Shown here one piece after another: positions 31,075-41,848 of a stretch of DNA of 61,001 nucleotides. Source of the stretch: Flavobacteriaceae bacterium (lineage in GTDB: Bacteria; Bacteroidota; Bacteroidia; Flavobacteriales; Flavobacteriaceae); NCBI GenBank assembly GCA_009693635.1, contig SHWW01000002.1, positions 1-61,001 of the forward strand. Direction: 5' to 3'. Under the pieces are notes generated by a model, which did not search any database, was not told where the DNA came from, and saw only the letters and a list, made by a program, of their open reading frames with translations. The position numbers and the translations under genes were made by a program. Position 1 is the stretch's first letter. The number at the start of each line of letters is the position of its first letter.

Positions 31075-31569
31075 TTGAAAAAAATACTTTTGCTTTCCGA
31101 CACGCACAGTCACATTGATGAAACAATTTTGAAATACGTTCATCTTGCAGATGAGGTCTGGCATGCCGGAGATATTGGGGATTTGGTTGTTACGGATACC
31201 ATCAAAAAGTTGAAACCACTGCGTTGTGTATATGGAAATATTGACGATGATAAAGCCAGAATGGAATTTCCGTTACACAACCGATTTATATGTGAAGGTG
31301 TGGATGTTTGGATTACGCATATTGGAGGTTATCCTGGGAAATACAATCCGAATTTAAATGCAGAATTAGAGCAAAATCCACCTAAATTATTTATTTGTGG
31401 GCATTCTCATATATTGAAAGTTATCTTTGATAAGAAAAATAATTTGTTACATATGAATCCGGGAGCTTCTGGAATTAGTGGTTTTCACCAAATGCGAACC
31501 ATGCTTCGATTTGTTATTAATGGCGATAAAATTAAGGATTTGGAGATTGTAGAAATAGGGAAGAGGTGA
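31075..31569 (+). CDS. Metallophosphoesterase, YfcE family
   Basis: LLLSDTHSHID, VYGNIDD, ICGHSHILK; TTG start at 31075 (MKKILLLSDTHSH) more likely than 31036. Confidence 0.88.
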   Translation: MKKILLLSDTHSHIDETILKYVHLADEVWHAGDIGDLVVTDTIKKLKPLRCVYGNIDDDKARMEFPLHNRFICEGVDVWITHIGGYPGKYNPNLNAELEQNPPKLFICGHSHILKVIFDKKNNLLHMNPGASGISGFHQMRTMLRFVINGDKIKDLEIVEIGKR

Positions 31570-31655
31570 AGAATCAAGATGAAAGATGACAGAGATAGTA
31601 TCCACTGATTCACAGATTTTTCTTTGCGAACTTTTCTGTTTAAAATAATAAACGA

Positions 31656-31686
31656 AAAAAAACCCAAACTTTCGTTCAGGTTTTTC
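31656..31686. terminator. Terminator-like hairpin between convergent genes
   Basis: AAAAAACCCAAACTTTCGTTCAGGTTTTTC. Confidence 0.55.
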
Positions 31687-31714
31687 TTCGCATTAATAAA
31701 CTAAGTTTATAGGT

Positions 31715-32101
31715 TTATCTCAAACGGTCAGCAGATTTTACAAGATCTTCATCTTTCTTGATGGATTTATTGGCCAAAGCCAAAAAAACGATAGCAAAAA
31801 TAGGAAGAAACATCCCAATACCTTTCTCAGAAACTACTAGAGTTTCTCTAGATAAATTTAGCGAGCTATATAAAAATAATCCTAATAAAATTAAATTTAA
31901 TATTATAGACAATCTATTCAACACAAATTGGTGCTGTCTTTTTTTGAAATACATAATACTAACCAATGTAAATGAAGTGTTTAAACCAAAGAGAATCGTA
32001 TAAGTATAATCATTCAAAGTCTGCAAGTAAAACTCAAAAGGAAGAAATGCAGAAATTAATAAAGCAATCAATAAATAAATAGTTTGTATTCTTTGAATCA
32101 T
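31715..32101 (-). CDS. DUF4293 family membrane protein
   Basis: MIQRIQTIYLLIALLISAFLPF start and four TM segments, divergent from rho. Confidence 0.8.
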   Translation of the reverse strand: MIQRIQTIYLLIALLISAFLPFEFYLQTLNDYTYTILFGLNTSFTLVSIMYFKKRQHQFVLNRLSIILNLILLGLFLYSSLNLSRETLVVSEKGIGMFLPIFAIVFLALANKSIKKDEDLVKSADRLR

Positions 32102-32277
32102 AATTTTAAATATTAAAACAAAAATATTATTTTATTTATAAAAAATACTATGATTATTAAATATTATTTGTAATATTGCACAACAAATGTGTAAGTACTC
32201 CATCCTTTGGAGATTTCATTTAAACAAAATCACACAATTTTTATTATCCCACAACAACTAAATTCAAATAACATTTT

Positions 32278-34065
32278 ATGTTTGAAATTTCTATACTAAA
32301 AGAAATGAAGCTTTCTGAGCTTCAAGATATTGCGAAAGCAGCAAATATTATAAAAATTACTGGTGTAAAAAAAGAAACTTTAATCAATCAGATTATAGAT
32401 ATTCAAGCATCACTTTTAATGATTGATTCAGATGGCCCTGCAGACAATGCTAATGAGACAAAGCCAAAAAGAGCCAGAATGGTGGTAGAGAAAAAACCAG
32501 TTATTCAAAAATTGGAAACTATTTCATTATTTTCTGAACCTGCAGAAATGGCAATGGAAGAAAATAAAGAAGTTTCTCAACAAAAGTATAATAGAGCTAT
32601 TGTTTCAGCGGAACCTATCGAAATTGAGCAAAAAGATCGCAAAGTAATTAAGTTTAAAAAAGTAGATTTTGAAGCTAAAGTAGCAGCAAAAGCAGCTGCT
32701 GAAAGCAATTCTCAAGAAAATATTTCTGCGACAACTGACAACTCAATATCTAGTGAAGCTTCTGAAGAGCAATTGGTTGAAAAACCTAAAAATCCAAATC
32801 AGAAAGCCAATCCAAACCAAAATCCAAATCAAAAACAAAACTCGAATCAAAACCCCAATCAGAATCCTAATGCAAATCAAGGTCAAAATGGGAATGTAAA
32901 TCCAAATTTTAAAGCTAAGAAAAGTAATTTTAGTCATTCAGATTTTGAATTTGATGGAATTATTGAAAGTGAAGGAGTATTGGAAATGATGTCTGAAGGT
33001 TATGGTTTTTTGCGTTCCTCAGATTACAATTATTTGGCTTCTCCTGATGATATTTATTTATCAACTTCTCAAGTTCGATTATTTGGTTTAAAAACTGGAG
33101 ACACCGTAAAAGGTGTTGTTCGTCCACCAAAAGAGGGCGAAAAATTCTTTCCTTTAGTTCGTATATTAAAAATAAATGGTCATGATCCACAAGTTGTTCG
33201 AGACCGAGTTTCATTTGAGCATTTAACGCCAGTTTTTCCATCGGAAAAATTCAGATTAGCTGAAAAACAAAGTACAATTTCAACTCGAATCATTGATTTG
33301 TTCTCCCCAATTGGAAAAGGACAACGTGGAATGATTGTGGCACAACCCAAAACTGGTAAAACCATGTTGTTGAAAGATATTGCTAATGCAATTGCTGCCA
33401 ATCATCCAGAAGTATATTTAATAGTGCTTTTGATTGACGAACGTCCTGAAGAAGTAACCGATATGCAACGAAGTGTTCGCGGTGAAGTTATCGCATCTAC
33501 ATTTGATAGAGAACCACAAGAGCACGTTAAAATTGCAAATATTGTACTTGAAAAAGCAAAACGATTAGTAGAATGTGGTCATGATGTTGTAATTTTATTA
33601 GATTCAATTACCCGTTTGGCACGAGCGTATAATACGGTTCAACCTGCTTCTGGAAAAGTACTTAGTGGTGGGGTAGATGCCAATGCATTGCAAAAGCCAA
33701 AACGTTTCTTTGGAGCTGCTAGAAATGTTGAAAATGGAGGTTCTCTGAGTATTATTGCAACCGCATTAACAGAAACAGGATCTAAAATGGATGAGGTGAT
33801 TTTTGAAGAATTCAAAGGAACTGGTAATATGGAATTGCAATTGGATAGAAAAATTGCAAACAAACGTATTTTCCCTGCAATTGATTTAACTTCTTCAAGC
33901 ACGCGTCGTGACGATATGTTGTTGGATGAAAAAACATTACAACGTATGTGGATTATGAGAAAATACCTTTCTGATATGAATCCAGTTGAAGCGATGGATT
34001 TTATAAACGATCGTTTCAAGAAAACTAAAAACAATGAAGAATTTTTGATCTCTATGAACAATTAG
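32278..34065 (+). CDS. rho: Transcription termination factor Rho with N/P/Q-rich N-terminal insertion
   Basis: Rho_N-like start, RNA-binding domain [59 protein letters not shown]. Confidence 0.97.
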   Translation: MFEISILKEMKLSELQDIAKAANIIKITGVKKETLINQIIDIQASLLMIDSDGPADNANETKPKRARMVVEKKPVIQKLETISLFSEPAEMAMEENKEVSQQKYNRAIVSAEPIEIEQKDRKVIKFKKVDFEAKVAAKAAAESNSQENISATTDNSISSEASEEQLVEKPKNPNQKANPNQNPNQKQNSNQNPNQNPNANQGQNGNVNPNFKAKKSNFSHSDFEFDGIIESEGVLEMMSEGYGFLRSSDYNYLASPDDIYLSTSQVRLFGLKTGDTVKGVVRPPKEGEKFFPLVRILKINGHDPQVVRDRVSFEHLTPVFPSEKFRLAEKQSTISTRIIDLFSPIGKGQRGMIVAQPKTGKTMLLKDIANAIAANHPEVYLIVLLIDERPEEVTDMQRSVRGEVIASTFDREPQEHVKIANIVLEKAKRLVECGHDVVILLDSITRLARAYNTVQPASGKVLSGGVDANALQKPKRFFGAARNVENGGSLSIIATALTETGSKMDEVIFEEFKGTGNMELQLDRKIANKRIFPAIDLTSSSTRRDDMLLDEKTLQRMWIMRKYLSDMNPVEAMDFINDRFKKTKNNEEFLISMNN

Positions 34066-34084
34066 ATTCAAAAATAGCCGTAAT

Positions 34085-34120
34085 AAAAAACTCCGATGTA
34101 ATTACTATATCGGAGTTTTT
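34085..34120. terminator. Rho-independent terminator after rho
   Basis: AAAAAACTCCGATgtaattactATATCGGAGTTTTT. Confidence 0.75.
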
Positions 34121-34137
34121 ATTTGGAATTAGAAGTA

Positions 34138-35286
34138 TTAATTCACACTAATCTTTTTAGTAATTGTATTGTTATTTGAAGTTAACTTTAAAAAATAAAA
34201 TCCTTCAGGTATATTATCTAAATTATAAGTTTCATTTATTTTAGTTGGATTTTTTATTTCATTTATCAATTGCCCTTTAATAGAAATTAATTGGATATTA
34301 TCAATTGTAGAATTTGTATTGATAGAAATAGATCTATAATTTGTTGGATTTGGGTAAATTAAAATTGAATTTTCTAATAAAAATGAATTATTTCCTAAAA
34401 AACTATTCCAAATGACACCAACATATTCTGGATGATCAATATATGGATTTCTATTAGTTTGATGATTGTAATAAATATCGTTATTAATAGCAATTTCTTT
34501 TAGACTAACCGGGTCGTCTATATGCCATTTTACAAGAATATCTATAAAAGGGTTAATAAATACTCTTCCCGTTGAGCCATCAAACATATTTTTTGCTGGA
34601 CAGCTAGAGGCATTGGCAGTAGTATAAAAATTATTCATATAATCTTCATAACGTGTTGCAAAATATAAAAAAGCTCTCGAAATATCTCCTTTAAATTCAT
34701 CAATAGGTTCAAAAACAGTTCCTGAGTAACCTTGTGCATAACCTGAATTAACACCATTACCTCTTTTTGAACCATTCTGAGAAGTATAGGTGGCAGTTCC
34801 TACTTTTCCAAATGGAAAGTTACTTCTATCACCATTAACTTTTCCATCTGAAGGAACTACAAAAAACGGATCATTTTTCATAGGATCAATTGCATAACTA
34901 TCAAAATAAGATTGAGGAATTAAATGCTCTCTGTTATAACAATCCCCTTCGGCAGAATATGAACCACACTGTTGTGAAGTTGAAGTATAGGCGTAAGGAT
35001 CTGTTCCTGATGGATTTTCAGAATACATATCTAACAAACTGCCGTCATTTTCATAATAATTATCTCTAAAAGCAGAGTGCGTAAATAGAGTCCAAAGCGC
35101 ACCATATCCTTGATCAACATGTAAATGTTCAGAAGGTAAAACATCATTAACATTATCTATAATTTTTTTTAATTGTGTCTTTAAAGTTAAACCGGTTCCG
35201 GTAGCTGTATTATAATACCCTTGAGGTATTTGTGCGAAACTATTTAGACACAATAAAACTGTTAGGAAAGTAAAAAGTTGTTTCAT
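34138..35286 (-). CDS. Secreted endonuclease I family nuclease with T9SS type A sorting domain
   Basis: Signal peptide; CYNREHLIPQSYF, DRSNFPFG; C-terminal ILIYPNPTNYRSISI...GFYFLKLTSNNNTITKKISVN. Confidence 0.9.
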   Translation of the reverse strand: MKQLFTFLTVLLCLNSFAQIPQGYYNTATGTGLTLKTQLKKIIDNVNDVLPSEHLHVDQGYGALWTLFTHSAFRDNYYENDGSLLDMYSENPSGTDPYAYTSTSQQCGSYSAEGDCYNREHLIPQSYFDSYAIDPMKNDPFFVVPSDGKVNGDRSNFPFGKVGTATYTSQNGSKRGNGVNSGYAQGYSGTVFEPIDEFKGDISRAFLYFATRYEDYMNNFYTTANASSCPAKNMFDGSTGRVFINPFIDILVKWHIDDPVSLKEIAINNDIYYNHQTNRNPYIDHPEYVGVIWNSFLGNNSFLLENSILIYPNPTNYRSISINTNSTIDNIQLISIKGQLINEIKNPTKINETYNLDNIPEGFYFLKLTSNNNTITKKISVN

Positions 35287-35391
35287 AAATAATTATATAA
35301 GGAAAGCAAATTTAATCTAAAATTAAATAAAAATAAGGGATTTCTATATATTTAAATCCTAAGGGTTGCTTAAAGTGAGAAATTTAATAAC

Positions 35392-36609
35392 TTATAAATT
35401 TCGTTCTAGTAAAGCCATATAAAACCCATCAAAACCAGATTCTGAGGCTAAAATTTTAGTATCTTTTAGGAATTTAAAGTTTTTTCCCATTTCGGTATTT
35501 TTCAAAAAATTATTTACTTGCTCTTGGTTTTCAGAAGGTAAAACCGAGCATGTAGCATATACTAATTTACCGCCAGGTTTTACAATTCTGGAATAGCTTT
35601 CTAATACTTCAGCTTGAATTTTTTTAATATTTTCGATGAATTCAGGTTGTAATTTCCACTTCGCATCAGGATTTCTTTTTAGAACTCCCAAACCGCTACA
35701 CGGAGCATCAATTAAAACTCTATCGGCTTTTTCTTGAAGTTTTTTTATAACTTTAGTAGAATCAATAATCTTATATTCAATATTGAAAGCACCATTTCTT
35801 TTGGCACGTAATTTCAATTGTTTTAATTTGCTTTCATACAAATCCATTGCAATCAACTGCCCTTTGTTCTCCATCAAAGAAGCCAAATGCAAAGTTTTTC
35901 CTCCCGCACCAGCACAAGTATCTACTACTCTCATTCCAGGTTTTACATCTAAAAAAGCAGCAACTAATTGTGAATTGGCATCTTGAACTTCAAACATTCC
36001 CGCTTTAAATGCATCGGTCATAAAAACATTTGCTCTTTCTTTAAGAACCAACGCATCGGGTTGGTCTTTCAAAAAAGTAGTTTCAATATTTAAATCCATT
36101 AAAAGGGCATGTAACTTTTCGCGAGTTGTATTTAATGTATTGACTCTTAATATTACTTTTGCAGGTTGGTTTTGAGCAGCAATCTCTGTTGACCAAACTT
36201 TTTCACCCAATTCTTTCACACCTAATTCATCCATCCAATCTGGGATAGATTCTTTGAGGGCTCTAATTTTTGAAAGTTCGTCAAATCGTCCTTTTATTTT
36301 TCGTTCTGGTGTTCCTTCAAGTTGTCTCCAATCTGGAATTGGATATCCTCTCAAAATGGCCCAAACAGCAAACATTCGCCATAAATTATCACGTTCAAAT
36401 GGTTCTTTTACTTCGGCAATTTCGGCGTATAATCGTTTCCATCTTACGATTTCATAGATGGTTTCAGCAACAAATTTACGGTCGGAACTTCCCCAACGTT
36501 TATCTTTTTTTAGCGCTCTTGCAACTACCTTATCCGCATATTCTCCTTCATTAAAAATTGCATTTAACGAATCAATAGTAGTGTAAACTAAATTTCTGTG
36601 TAATCTCAT
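35392..36609 (-). CDS. rRNA cytosine-C5 methyltransferase (RsmB/NOL1/NOP2/Sun family)
   Basis: VVDTCAGAGGKTLHLASLM, DAPCSGLGVLKRNPDAKW, YATCSVLPSENQEQV. Confidence 0.92.
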   Translation of the reverse strand: MRLHRNLVYTTIDSLNAIFNEGEYADKVVARALKKDKRWGSSDRKFVAETIYEIVRWKRLYAEIAEVKEPFERDNLWRMFAVWAILRGYPIPDWRQLEGTPERKIKGRFDELSKIRALKESIPDWMDELGVKELGEKVWSTEIAAQNQPAKVILRVNTLNTTREKLHALLMDLNIETTFLKDQPDALVLKERANVFMTDAFKAGMFEVQDANSQLVAAFLDVKPGMRVVDTCAGAGGKTLHLASLMENKGQLIAMDLYESKLKQLKLRAKRNGAFNIEYKIIDSTKVIKKLQEKADRVLIDAPCSGLGVLKRNPDAKWKLQPEFIENIKKIQAEVLESYSRIVKPGGKLVYATCSVLPSENQEQVNNFLKNTEMGKNFKFLKDTKILASESGFDGFYMALLERNL

Positions 36610-36762
36610 TATTCATTATTAGGATGCAAAGGTACATTATTTTTTAAAAGCACCTGAAATACTTGTTTTAATTTCAAAGTAGAATCTTTAGGACTTTTTA
36701 AGTTTTAATTTCTTAAAAATGATTTAAATTTGTAATTCATCAATTATGAAATTGTTCTCGTT

Positions 36763-37440
36763 ATGAAAGCACTTTTTATTATATTTTTTCTTCTAAATCC
36801 GCTGATAAATTGTTTTTCACAATCAAGTATTGACGACTATCGAAAATGTGTTTCAGAAAATTATTACATTAATAATTATACAGAGTCTATTTATTATTTG
36901 GGTAAAATTATTGAAATTAATCCGAAAGATTCGAGTGCATATAATGATCGAGGATTTATTAAGGAATTATTAAATGATATTCCTGGAGCTATTGAAGATT
37001 ATACCCTTCAAATTAACATTGATACAACTTTTGCGGATAGTTATTTTTTTAGAGCTATGGCAAAAGGAAAAATTTTGGATTTTAAAGGGGCAATAATTGA
37101 TTATCAAAAAACCATATTATACGAACCAAATAATGCCGACGCTCACTTTTTTATGGGAGTTGCGAAGTTTCAATTGAATGATGTGAATGGTGCAATTTTA
37201 GATTATAATGATGCAATTTCTTTAAATAATAATAAACATGAATTATATTATAATAGGGCACAAGCGTATGAACAATTGAACAATTATAAAGTTGCCTTAG
37301 CCGATTATTCAAAAGCTATAGAAATTGATGCAACTATTGCCGATTATTTCTTAAAACGGAGCCAATTAAAAATGAAAATGCACAAAAAGAAAAGCGCTAA
37401 ACTGGATTTTGATACTTACAAAACTTTCCCAAAATCTTAA
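36763..37440 (+). CDS. Secreted TPR repeat protein
   Basis: Signal peptide; repeated DxxxAIxDYxxAI motifs. Confidence 0.82.
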   Translation: MKALFIIFFLLNPLINCFSQSSIDDYRKCVSENYYINNYTESIYYLGKIIEINPKDSSAYNDRGFIKELLNDIPGAIEDYTLQINIDTTFADSYFFRAMAKGKILDFKGAIIDYQKTILYEPNNADAHFFMGVAKFQLNDVNGAILDYNDAISLNNNKHELYYNRAQAYEQLNNYKVALADYSKAIEIDATIADYFLKRSQLKMKMHKKKSAKLDFDTYKTFPKS

Positions 37441-37446
37441 CTTCTT

Positions 37447-38454
37447 ATGAAAAATAATCTGATTCTTACTTTTTTTTGCTTGTTTTTTTCGTATCCAATT
37501 TTTTCGCAAGAGGAACCCATTCGAATTGCTGGAAATACACAAGGAACCACCTATCATATAACGTATTTTGATAAAAAAAACCGCAATTTTCAACCCAAAA
37601 TAGAAAAATTATTACACCAATTTGATTTGTCGGTTTCTACTTATATTCCAAATTCTATTATTTCTAGAATAAATTCCAACCAAAAAAATGTCAAAGTCGA
37701 TAAATACTTTACAACTTGTTTTAATAAAGCCAAAGAAGTTTGGAAAAACACCGATGGCGCCTTTGATCCAACGGTTTATTCGCTAGTTAATGCTTGGGGC
37801 TTTGGACCAGGAAAAAAGCAAACGATAGAAAAAGTCAAAATTGACAGTTTGTTAGAATTTGTTGGTTTTGAATTAATCGAATTAAAAGGAAACAAAATTT
37901 TCAAAAAAGACCCGCGAGTGGCGCTCGATTTTAATGCTTTCGCACAAGGATATTCGGTTGATGTGATTTCAGAGTTCTTAAATTCAAAAGGAATTACGAC
38001 TTACATTGTTGAAATTGGTGGCGAAGTTTATGCTAATGGTAGAAAACCAAATGGCGATAATTGGAAAGTGGGAATTGAGAAACCAATTGACAATAAGGAA
38101 TCGACTAATCCATTGAAAGCCATTGCAAAACTAGAAAATTTAGCCATTGCCACTTCTGGAAATTACCGAAGATATACAATTGAAAATGGAAAAAAATTCG
38201 CCCATCACATCGACCCGAAAACGGGATATCCGACCAAAAATAATTTATTAAGTGCTTCCATTTTTTCAAAACAATGCATTAGTTCGGATGCAAATGCGAC
38301 GGGTGTTTTGGTGTTAGGATTAGAAAAGGCGAAAATATTTTTGGAAGCGCATCACGAATTGCAAGCCTATTTAATTTATTCGGATGAAAACGGAGCATAT
38401 CAAATTTATGAAACCTTAGGGATAAAAGACATTATTTCAGAAGTGGAAGAATAA
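37447..38454 (+). CDS. apbE: FAD:protein FMN transferase
   Basis: Signal peptide; GTTYHITY, DGAFDPTVYSLVNAWGFGP, ALDFNAFAQGYSVDVI, HHIDPKTGYP. Confidence 0.93.
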   Translation: MKNNLILTFFCLFFSYPIFSQEEPIRIAGNTQGTTYHITYFDKKNRNFQPKIEKLLHQFDLSVSTYIPNSIISRINSNQKNVKVDKYFTTCFNKAKEVWKNTDGAFDPTVYSLVNAWGFGPGKKQTIEKVKIDSLLEFVGFELIELKGNKIFKKDPRVALDFNAFAQGYSVDVISEFLNSKGITTYIVEIGGEVYANGRKPNGDNWKVGIEKPIDNKESTNPLKAIAKLENLAIATSGNYRRYTIENGKKFAHHIDPKTGYPTKNNLLSASIFSKQCISSDANATGVLVLGLEKAKIFLEAHHELQAYLIYSDENGAYQIYETLGIKDIISEVEE

Positions 38455-38501
38455 AAAAAGCACCTTAAAAGAAGCGCTTTGGTTTTGTATAAAAAGTATT
38501 A

Positions 38502-39326
38502 TTATTTGTTTAATATCAATTTGTAGTTTGATGTTCCAAATGCATTTGAAACATTTACAAAATAAATTCCATTTGCAAAGTCAGTTAAATTAATACTTTT
38601 TGTAGTTCCAATTGCTGAAGCCGAAATATTTTCATTATAAATTATTTTTCCAAGAATATTAATTACTTTAATATTTTTTACTTCATTTTTCAAGTCGATA
38701 TTGAAAACCCCATTCGTTGGATTCGGATAAATCGTTATTTGAGGATTTTCTGAAAAATTTTCTACAGCAAGTGCCGTTGGCATCCATACAAGTGAAATTG
38801 CTGTAAAATTCGTATCAGCCGTTGGTGACTGATTGTCTGCAGCAACGCCTTTTATAAAAGGAAAATACCTTGTAGCAGTATTCAGACCATGGCCCCAAGT
38901 TTCTTGAACACAAACTCTAAAGTTTCCATCGGCAAGAGTAAATCCACCTTCATTTGTTCCGTTCCAATTGATAGATCTAGTCGTAAAAATGGTTGAAGTA
39001 GCACCTGATGTGGCATCTACAACGCTTCCTTGCGATTTATTAGCCCAAGTAGGTAAATGATCTCCAGTGTTGCTATTACTTCCGCCCCAATTGATTAATT
39101 TTGTTTTTACGAAGGAAGAAGTTCCCACTGTTGTACCACTTCCACAAGTCGCACAACTCTCAATCCAAATTGCAACTACATACCTTCCATCAGATACATA
39201 ATTTCCTGTAGTATGGTTTGGCATGGTTAATGAAAAAGTTAACGTACCAGCAGTTTGAGCATTTGTTTCAGTAATTGCTAATAAAAGCAAAAGCAAATTT
39301 AAGAATTTCAATAATTTGATTTTCAT
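38502..39326 (-). CDS. DUF2271-like secreted protein with T9SS type A sorting domain
   Basis: YVVAIWIESC, FVKTKLINWGG, LPTWANKSQGSVVDATSGAT, FRVCVQETWGHG; C-terminal ITIYPNPTNGVFNIDL...GIYFVNVSNAFGTSNYKLILNK. Confidence 0.78.
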   Translation of the reverse strand: MKIKLLKFLNLLLLLLAITETNAQTAGTLTFSLTMPNHTTGNYVSDGRYVVAIWIESCATCGSGTTVGTSSFVKTKLINWGGSNSNTGDHLPTWANKSQGSVVDATSGATSTIFTTRSINWNGTNEGGFTLADGNFRVCVQETWGHGLNTATRYFPFIKGVAADNQSPTADTNFTAISLVWMPTALAVENFSENPQITIYPNPTNGVFNIDLKNEVKNIKVINILGKIIYNENISASAIGTTKSINLTDFANGIYFVNVSNAFGTSNYKLILNK

Positions 39327-39508
39327 TATTTCTACTAGTTTAAAGTTTGATATGTAAATTTAATAAATATGTTGATACAATTGTTGCTTTTTTCATTTTA
39401 TTTTTATTTTTTTTTATTAATATAGACTTTCATCCTTTTATTATTTAGGATTCCGTTCTTTTTAATCAAATCTTAATTTTTGTAAGAAATTGCGCTGGAA
39501 AGAGATTT

Positions 39509-41476
39509 TTAGTTTATTCGATTTAAATGTATTTTTTCTGGCGGATGAAGCACCATTGGAAATTGTTCAATTTTTACAGAACTACTGTCTAGCCCAAATG
39601 CTTTTTCCTCAGACAAACTTAATTTTTTCATCAAAAAATAGGTATTCATAACAATTTTCTCAAAAAATGTTAAATCACTATCATTCGATAGGAATTTCTC
39701 AGAAAGGACAAATTTAAAATCACCTAAAATATTATTTTTGTTGAGTGATTCGTATCGACTTGTAATATCCACTTCACCATTACTTACCATATCTTTAATT
39801 ACTTCTTTAAACATTAAATTTATTTTAGTAGGTTCACGAAACCCTAAATAGAAATCAACTCTATAAATATCATCTTTTATAATTTCAGTTACTTTATATT
39901 CTTTTTTGTAAGGTTCACTCAATATATTTACATGGATAAACCAATATAAATCGGCTCGTTTCGGTCTTTTTTGTAAAATAGAATACATTACTTTATCTTC
40001 TATTTCATCACTGCGATTTGAATTAGTCATGTAAACCAAATGAGTTGCATATTTTGGAATTGATAAGTCCACACTTAATTCTTCTAGTACCTTTTTGTAA
40101 TCATTTATTTTTACAATTTTAGTATAACTTTTACTAATTTTCTTAGCTAAGAACCATGTTGACATGATCCCAATTAATATAGTTGCTATGAAAATAGTTA
40201 CATATCCACCTTCCATAAATTTAGTAATGTTGGCTATTAAAAAACTAACTTCAATTGTCAAATACAAAGTAATTATTGGAACAATAAAATACCATTTAAC
40301 CCTTTTCATTATTAAATAGAAATTCAATAATATAGTAGTCATCATCATTCCTAAAATTATTGATAAACCATAAGCATGTTCCATATACTTAGATTCTTTA
40401 AAATACAAAATGATGCCTACACAACCAACAAATAGTAGCCAATTAATCGAAGGAATGTACAACTGCCCTTTAACATCAGTTGGGTAGTTGATTTTTACTT
40501 TTGGCCAAAAATCCAATCGCATGGCTTCGTTTATCAACGTAAATGAGCCACTGATTAATGCTTGAGATGCAATAATTGTAGCTAATGTGGCAACGATTAT
40601 TCCAATTGGTTGAAACCAATCCGCCATAATTAAATAAAATGGATTTGGATTATAATTATTTAATTGAGATAAAGTACTTCCATTGTGTTGAATCAAGTAA
40701 GCGCCTTGTCCAAAATAATTTAAAACTAAAGTTGTTTTTACAAAAACCCAACTAATTCTTATGTTTTTACGACCACAATGTCCCATATCTGAATACAATG
40801 ATTCAGCACCAGTAGTACATAAGAAAACTGCTCCAAGAATAAAGAAACCGTGTCCTGAAACATCTGAAGTTAACAATTTGTATGCATAATAAGGATTGAT
40901 AGCTTTTAATACTTCAATGTTTTGACTTATTTGAATAATACCTAAAATTCCAAGCATTGAAAACCAAACTAACATTACTGGCGAAAAGAACTTCGTCACA
41001 ATCTTAGCTCCAAATTGTTGAATAGTGAACAAGAAAAATAAAATAATTATGACAATTGGAATTGTAGAAATATCAGGATTGAAGATTAAAAGTCCTTCAA
41101 CGGCTGATGATACAGAGATAGGGGGTGTGATTATGCCTTCTGCTAATAATAAACTTCCTCCAATAATAGCAGGAACAATCAACCACTTGACTTTTGTTTT
41201 TTTAACTAGAGAATATAAAGAAAAGATTCCGCCTTCTCCATGATTATCTGCATTTAAAGTAATTATTACATACTTAAGTGTAGTCTGTAAGGTCAAAGTC
41301 CAAAGAATACAAGATAATCCGCCTAAAATCAATTCATTATCTATGATGTTTGCTCCAATTAAGGATTTCATAACGTAAAGTGGGGAAGTTCCAATATCTC
41401 CGTATATAATTCCTAAGGTAATTAATAAACCACCCAATGATAATTTACTATGTAAATCTTTATGCTGCATACTCAT
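39509..41476 (-). CDS. kup: KUP-family potassium transporter
   Basis: LGIIYGDIGTSPLYVMKS, DNHGEGGIFSLYSLV, GAESLYSDMGHCGRKNIR. Confidence 0.95.
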   Translation of the reverse strand: MSMQHKDLHSKLSLGGLLITLGIIYGDIGTSPLYVMKSLIGANIIDNELILGGLSCILWTLTLQTTLKYVIITLNADNHGEGGIFSLYSLVKKTKVKWLIVPAIIGGSLLLAEGIITPPISVSSAVEGLLIFNPDISTIPIVIIILFFLFTIQQFGAKIVTKFFSPVMLVWFSMLGILGIIQISQNIEVLKAINPYYAYKLLTSDVSGHGFFILGAVFLCTTGAESLYSDMGHCGRKNIRISWVFVKTTLVLNYFGQGAYLIQHNGSTLSQLNNYNPNPFYLIMADWFQPIGIIVATLATIIASQALISGSFTLINEAMRLDFWPKVKINYPTDVKGQLYIPSINWLLFVGCVGIILYFKESKYMEHAYGLSIILGMMMTTILLNFYLIMKRVKWYFIVPIITLYLTIEVSFLIANITKFMEGGYVTIFIATILIGIMSTWFLAKKISKSYTKIVKINDYKKVLEELSVDLSIPKYATHLVYMTNSNRSDEIEDKVMYSILQKRPKRADLYWFIHVNILSEPYKKEYKVTEIIKDDIYRVDFYLGFREPTKINLMFKEVIKDMVSNGEVDITSRYESLNKNNILGDFKFVLSEKFLSNDSDLTFFEKIVMNTYFLMKKLSLSEEKAFGLDSSSVKIEQFPMVLHPPEKIHLNRIN

Positions 41477-41848
41477 GGTAAAATATTCTTAAAAAGTCCA
41501 CAAATTTATTACTATTAAATTTAATATTGATAAATCAGAGTGTTTTTTTTAATTTTAGATTTAAATATTTTGTTAAATAAAAAAGCACTGTCAATTGGCG
41601 GTGCTTTGTAGGAGTTTTATGTTAAAAATTATCTTCGATTGTTTCTATATTCAATATTTTCAATAAGTGTTTCCCTTTTTGTTTTATTTATAGTCGTTCC
41701 AATTGATTCTGAGTTTTTTCGGTGTTTGATATTTTAATTATTACTATTTAATGAATATTCAATTAATAAAACATCAATTTAAATAATAGGTTGGTTAAAT
41801 TTTCTTAGAAATAAATGGTGTAAATTAGCAATGTAAAATTGTAAAAAC

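Noticed and set aside
41582-41607. AAAGCAC...GTGCTTT hairpin between kup and the BNR protein
   Set aside because: Lies upstream of both divergent genes and lacks a clear U tract; no gene ends there.
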